DNA of 48,209 bases from an uncultured Dechloromonas sp. (GTDB taxonomy: Bacteria; Pseudomonadota; Gammaproteobacteria; Burkholderiales; Rhodocyclaceae): positions 1 to 48,209 of the forward strand of contig CALKUR010000140.1 in NCBI GenBank assembly GCA_937996725.1, given 5' to 3'. Each line of letters begins with the position of its first letter. Positions within the stretch are counted from its first letter, which is position 1. Below are positions 44,964 through 48,209 of this stretch, in pieces. The notes under the pieces are model-generated. The model ran no database searches, had not been told where the DNA came from, and saw only the letters and a list, made by a program, of their open reading frames with translations. The translations under genes and the position numbers were made by a program.

Positions 44964-46021
44964 AGGCGTTCCGAATGCGTAATGGAGTTACGGTGATTCA
45001 ACCACTGGTTGGCAATCGCCACCGCCAGCGCCAACAGTGTTGGGCCGATAAATAGGCCGACAAAACCAAAAGCCAGAATGCCGCCGAAGGTGCCCAGAGC
45101 GATGAGCAGAAAGGGCAGGCTAGAGGTGTGCGCAATCAGAATCGGTCGAACTACGTTGTCGACGCTGCTGATGCCGAATGCACCCCAGACTGCCATGAAG
45201 ACGGCCCAACCGGTGAGGCCTTGGTCGTAGAGCCAGTAAGCGGCGCCGAGCCAGAGCAACACCGGACCCGCCGGGAGCATCGAGGTCATGAACGTGGCGG
45301 CAGCCAGCAGGCCGGCGTTGGGAACGCTGGCGATTTTGTAACCGATATAGGCCACGGTGCCCTGGGCAGCGGCTGTGCCGAGTACGCCCACCATCACGCC
45401 GATGATGGTGTTGCCGGCCACATCGACCACGTGGGTGCCCAGGTCGCCGCTGATGCGGCGAGCCGCGTTGCGCAACCAATTTGCCCATTGGTCGCCATCA
45501 CGGTAAGCGAAGAAGGCGATAAAGATGGCCAGCAATACCTGAATGATGCCGTTGGCTACCCCCCCGGCAATGCTCGTAATCAGGCGGCGTGCCGGTTCGT
45601 AAACCCGCTGCAAGATTTCGGTCATGGAGCCCGCATCGTTAAAGACATGTCGCCAGGTTTCCTGGATGTGCTCGCCAACGATCGGCAGGTTAATGAGCCA
45701 ATCTGGCGGCATCGGTGTGCCCTGGCCCAGTTTCTGGCCGATCATTTGCACCAGCATGGCGGCCACTTTGGTGACTTGGCCACCGAGGAAGAACATCGGG
45801 ATCAGAATGCCGATGGTGAGCAGTAAGGTCATCAGGCTGGCGGCCAGCGTGTGGCGATTGCCGAGTTTGCGCACCATCCAGTGGTACGGCTTCCAGGTGG
45901 CGATGACGATGATCAGCGCGGTGAGCAGCGGCGAGAGGAAGGGTCGCAGCACCCACAGCACGCCGATGATCAACAGGGTGATGATGGCTGTGCGGGCGAG
46001 CTGTAATCCGGAGGCTTGCAT
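44960..46021 (-). CDS. AI-2E/PerM-family membrane permease
   Basis: The 353-residue product belongs to the PF01594 (AI-2E transporter/PerM) family. It has paired N-terminal helices ([20 protein letters not shown]), a cytoplasmic-periplasmic middle domain of about 100 residues, and C-terminal helices including [40 protein letters not shown] and [20 protein letters not shown]. The family exports autoinducer-2 or other small compounds, or works as an Na+/H+ antiporter; the cargo here is unknown. It separates ruvA from ruvB, 22 bp after ruvA. Confidence 0.88.
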   Translation of the reverse strand: MQASGLQLARTAIITLLIIGVLWVLRPFLSPLLTALIIVIATWKPYHWMVRKLGNRHTLAASLMTLLLTIGILIPMFFLGGQVTKVAAMLVQMIGQKLGQGTPMPPDWLINLPIVGEHIQETWRHVFNDAGSMTEILQRVYEPARRLITSIAGGVANGIIQVLLAIFIAFFAYRDGDQWANWLRNAARRISGDLGTHVVDVAGNTIIGVMVGVLGTAAAQGTVAYIGYKIASVPNAGLLAAATFMTSMLPAGPVLLWLGAAYWLYDQGLTGWAVFMAVWGAFGISSVDNVVRPILIAHTSSLPFLLIALGTFGGILAFGFVGLFIGPTLLALAVAIANQWLNHRNSITHSERL

Positions 46022-46043
46022 CGCGAGTTCCTCGTGCCGGTGC

Positions 46044-46640
46044 TTATTTGAGACCGGACAATTGTTTCAGGGCAAGACGGATGGCGTCGGTGGTGCTCAC
46101 GCCGGCGGGCAGGGCCTTGGTAGCGCTCTGCGCCTCTTTGGCATTGTAGCCGAGCGCGACCAGTGCATCGACCGTGTCTTGCAAAGGATCGCTGATGCTT
46201 GGTTGGCCGGCACCGCTGTTGCCCACAGCACCAGCGACCAGATCTAGCTTGCCTTTCAGTTCAAGGAGCAGGCGTTCAGCGGTCTTCTTGCCGATGCCCG
46301 GAATGCGCGTAAAGCATGCGACATCCTGGCGCGCGATCGCGGCGGCCAGTTCGTCGACGTTCAGGCCAGAGAGTACGGCCAAGGCCATACGGGCACCGAC
46401 GCCAGAGATCTTTACCAGTTGGCGAAACGCGGTGCGCTCACTTTCGGTGAGAAAGCCGTAGAGGAAGTGGCCGTCTTCACGTACGGCCATATGGATGTGC
46501 AGCGTGACGGGCGCATCGAGCGCCGGGAGTTCGCAGAAGGTGTTCATCGACACGTCGATTTCGTAGCCAACACCGTTAACATCGAGCAAGATCGACGGCG
46601 GTTGCTTGGCCAGCAGGTGGCCGTTGAGGCGTCCGATCAT
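46044..46640 (-). CDS. ruvA: Holliday junction branch migration protein RuvA
   Basis: RuvA is the tetrameric protein that holds Holliday junctions and loads RuvB. The 198-residue product starts [20 protein letters not shown] (OB fold), has helix-hairpin-helix motifs at about 70-130 ([39 protein letters not shown]) and a C-terminal RuvB-binding domain ([20 protein letters not shown]). Its start overlaps the ruvC stop by 4 bp. Confidence 0.97.
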   Translation of the reverse strand: MIGRLNGHLLAKQPPSILLDVNGVGYEIDVSMNTFCELPALDAPVTLHIHMAVREDGHFLYGFLTESERTAFRQLVKISGVGARMALAVLSGLNVDELAAAIARQDVACFTRIPGIGKKTAERLLLELKGKLDLVAGAVGNSGAGQPSISDPLQDTVDALVALGYNAKEAQSATKALPAGVSTTDAIRLALKQLSGLK

Positions 46641-47227
46641 GGGGCGGTCCTCCGGGGGGTGGCGCGTACCTTAGCGCGATTGAGCTGTTCACTATCGGCC
46701 AGCGCCAGTAAGCGACCACCGCGCTGGCGACGACCGGGTGCGGCCAGTTGGCCCATGCCCTGGGTGGCGTGCGCGTGACAGATGGCACAGGCCAGGGCAT
46801 CGGCCGCATCGCTGCCGGGTTCGCCGGGAAGCGCCAGCAGCCGCATCACCATATGAGCGACTTGTTGCTTGGCGGCTTTGCCGTGGCCCACCACGGCTTG
46901 TTTAACCTGCAATGCGGTGTATTCGCTCACGGCCAGCTTCTTCGCCACCAGCGCTGTTACGGCGGCACCGCGTGCCTGGCCGAGCAATAGTGTGGATTGG
47001 GGATTCACGTTGGAGAACACCTGCTCCACGGCCGCGACTGTCGGATGATAGGTTTCGATAATTTCGGTGACACCGGCAAAGAGCGTGTGCAGACGCTCGG
47101 GCAACTGCTGCTCGCCATTCGACTTGATGCAACCGCTCGCTACGTAACGGAGCTTTTGTCCCTGCACATCGATGACGCCGAAGCCGGTCATGCGCAGGCC
47201 GGGGTCGATCCCCAGTACACGGGTCAC
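46637..47227 (-). CDS. ruvC: Crossover junction endodeoxyribonuclease RuvC
   Basis: RuvC resolves Holliday junctions. I start at the GTG at 47227 ([20 protein letters not shown]), since the in-frame ATG at 47308 would lie inside yebC. Catalytic acids: Asp8 in LGIDPG, Glu68 in [11 protein letters not shown], and Asp140/Asp143 in [17 protein letters not shown]. The product has 196 residues; a basic tail after about 155 ([15 protein letters not shown]) exceeds the usual C-terminus by some 20 residues. Confidence 0.94.
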   Translation of the reverse strand: MTRVLGIDPGLRMTGFGVIDVQGQKLRYVASGCIKSNGEQQLPERLHTLFAGVTEIIETYHPTVAAVEQVFSNVNPQSTLLLGQARGAAVTALVAKKLAVSEYTALQVKQAVVGHGKAAKQQVAHMVMRLLALPGEPGSDAADALACAICHAHATQGMGQLAAPGRRQRGGRLLALADSEQLNRAKVRATPRRTAP

Positions 47228-47264
47228 GGGTGCGTTGGTCGAGTGCGGGACCGATGACAAGAGA

Positions 47265-47993
47265 TCAGGCCTCGTCGAACACGGCGCTGGTATACACGGC
47301 CTGAACATCGTCCAGGGCTTCGATGGCGTCGATCAACTTTTGCATCTTGGAGGCATCGTCACCCGTCAGCTCGGTTTCGTTGAGCGGGCGCATCGTGACT
47401 TCGGCCATCTCTGGTTTGAAGCCGGCTACGGTGAGCGCGTCTTGTACGGTACCAAAATCGTTCGGTGCGCAGAGCACTTCCAGTGCGCCGTCGTCATGGG
47501 TTTGCACGTCTTCGGCACCCGCTTCGATAGCGGTATCCATCAGTTTGGTTTCATCGGTGCCCGGGGCGAACAGGAACTGGCCGCAGTGCTGGAACTGGAA
47601 TGCCACGCAGCCATCGGTGCCCAGATTGCCGCCGTGCTTCGAGAAGGCATGGCGCACATCGGCGACCGTACGCGTCTTGTTATCCGTCAGGCAATCGACA
47701 ATCACGGCAGCGCCACCGATGCCATAGCCCTCGTAACGCAGCTCGACGTAGTCGACGCCTTCGAGTTCGCCAGTGCCTTTTTTAACGGCACGGTCGATGT
47801 TGTCGGCCGGCATGTTCACGCCCTTGGCGCGGTCGACTGCCAGACGCAGACGCGGGTTGAAACTCATATCGCCACCGCCCATTTTGGCGGCGACGGTGAT
47901 CTCTTTGGCCAGACGCGAGAAGACACGCCCACGCTTTTCATCCTGGCGACCTTTACGGTGCTGGATATTGGCCCATTTACTATGCCCAGCCAA
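47265..47993 (-). CDS. yebC: YebC/PmpR-family DNA-binding protein (TACO1-like)
   Basis: The 242-residue product begins [20 protein letters not shown], the hallmark of the family, with [20 protein letters not shown] and the acidic GMNVVLA-like C-terminal region. The start is a TTG at 47993 with a GGAG 7 bases upstream. Members act as transcription regulators or, as recently shown for YebC/TACO1 proteins, help ribosomes translate proline-rich stretches. It leads the ruvCAB-tol-que block. Confidence 0.94.
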   Translation of the reverse strand: MAGHSKWANIQHRKGRQDEKRGRVFSRLAKEITVAAKMGGGDMSFNPRLRLAVDRAKGVNMPADNIDRAVKKGTGELEGVDYVELRYEGYGIGGAAVIVDCLTDNKTRTVADVRHAFSKHGGNLGTDGCVAFQFQHCGQFLFAPGTDETKLMDTAIEAGAEDVQTHDDGALEVLCAPNDFGTVQDALTVAGFKPEMAEVTMRPLNETELTGDDASKMQKLIDAIEALDDVQAVYTSAVFDEA

Positions 47994-48013
47994 AATATAT
48001 CTCCAACTGTTTG

Positions 48014-48019
48014 ATTATA
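48014..48019 (-). promoter_or_regulatory. Candidate -10 element of the yebC-ruv operon
   Basis: A perfect TATAAT on the minus strand lies 20 bases before the TTG start of yebC. The -35 region 17-18 bp upstream is weak (CGCCAA). The region around it is AT-rich compared with the coding sequence. Confidence 0.4.
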
Positions 48020-48209
48020 AAAGCAAAACTTCTTCTTTGGCGCGAGGAAAAAGGGCAAAAAGTAGTCAATCCAACACTAATTTGCGCGACACCGGCTAAT
48101 TATCTCAAAAAACACCCTAAGCATACAGTTTCGTTTGCGGTGCCGATTAGGATCGAAAGATCAACGGACTCATAATCCGTCCGTATGATCAAAGTTTCAT
48201 GACGCGCTC
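48020..48209. other. Intergenic, no gene seen
   Basis: The last 190 bases, upstream of yebC, are AT-richer and contain no open frame I trust. Two short hairpins are visible: GATC-GAAA-GATC (48151-48162) and ACGGA-CTCATAA-TCCGT (48164-48180). The second looks like an anticodon arm, but the flanking sequence does not fold into a tRNA. Possibly leader or promoter sequence of yebC, or another sequence of different origin at the window edge. Confidence 0.4.

Noticed and set aside
48131..48209. Possible partial tRNA with anticodon CAT at the right edge
   Set aside because: The anticodon-like arm is perfect, but the D-arm would have a 4-base loop, there is no T-loop TTCRA sequence at the right distance, and no acceptor stem pairs.

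Overview
The window is a stretch of core chromosome from a betaproteobacterium (Burkholderiales or Neisseriales grade; I cannot name a genus). The reasons are the moderately high GC, the tightly packed gene order RNB ribonuclease-TonB-aroE-mtgA, the nadD-rsfS-rlmH-maf cluster, the tandem BPSS1780-type membrane proteins, a phasin, an AddA/AddB-like helicase-nuclease pair of the betaproteobacterial type, and one long yebC-ruvCAB-ybgC-tolQRAB-pal-cpoB-queE-queC block. There are no insertion sequences, phage genes, integrases, CRISPR arrays or rRNA.

Layout. Bases 1-~640 do not match the rest: they hold a minus-strand open frame with alphaproteobacterium-like codon use, joined abruptly inside polA after about codon 119. 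After that come polA' (divergent), a LOG-family protein, a small exported protein, two tandem membrane proteins, and the nadD-rsfS-rlmH-maf run (1035-6183). Next is a group in mixed orientations (6180-12223): a MurG-like glycosyltransferase, the U32 tRNA-hydroxylation protein TrhP, RNase G, GabD and a Tat-type NlpC/P60 lipoprotein. Then a minus-strand envelope/RNA run (12238-18808): mtgA, aroE, tonB-like, RNB nuclease, uppP, a K+ channel and a fumarylacetoacetate-hydrolase-family enzyme. From 18883 to 25133 are small accessory genes: EF-hand, SCO with a 56-residue membrane partner, CBS, RlpA, an APC permease and an acyl-activating enzyme. At 25150-31421 lie the AddA- and AddB-like proteins, then nfsB, a small regulator/membrane-protein operon with a perfect palindrome in its promoter region, a lipoprotein, a phasin with a clear promoter and terminator, an orphan TAXI solute-binding protein and a metallo-beta-lactamase-fold hydrolase.

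The last 11 kb is all on the minus strand and looks like one long transcription unit or a few overlapping ones. It runs yebC, ruvC, ruvA, an AI-2E/PerM-type permease, ruvB, ybgC, tolQ, tolR, tolA, tolB, pal, cpoB, queE and queC, then two tRNA-Lys genes (anticodons TTT and CTT) with their own promoter. Many junctions are 4-bp ATGA overlaps, which suggests translational coupling. Together these genes cover Holliday-junction processing, outer-membrane/division constriction (Tol-Pal) and queuosine precursor synthesis.

I see no clear undescribed multi-gene system. The best leads are the chimeric polA junction, the three-gene repressor/membrane operon at 32160-33199, the histone-H1-like tail on RsfS, two previously easy-to-miss small membrane proteins, and a mismatched acceptor stem in tRNA-Lys(TTT).
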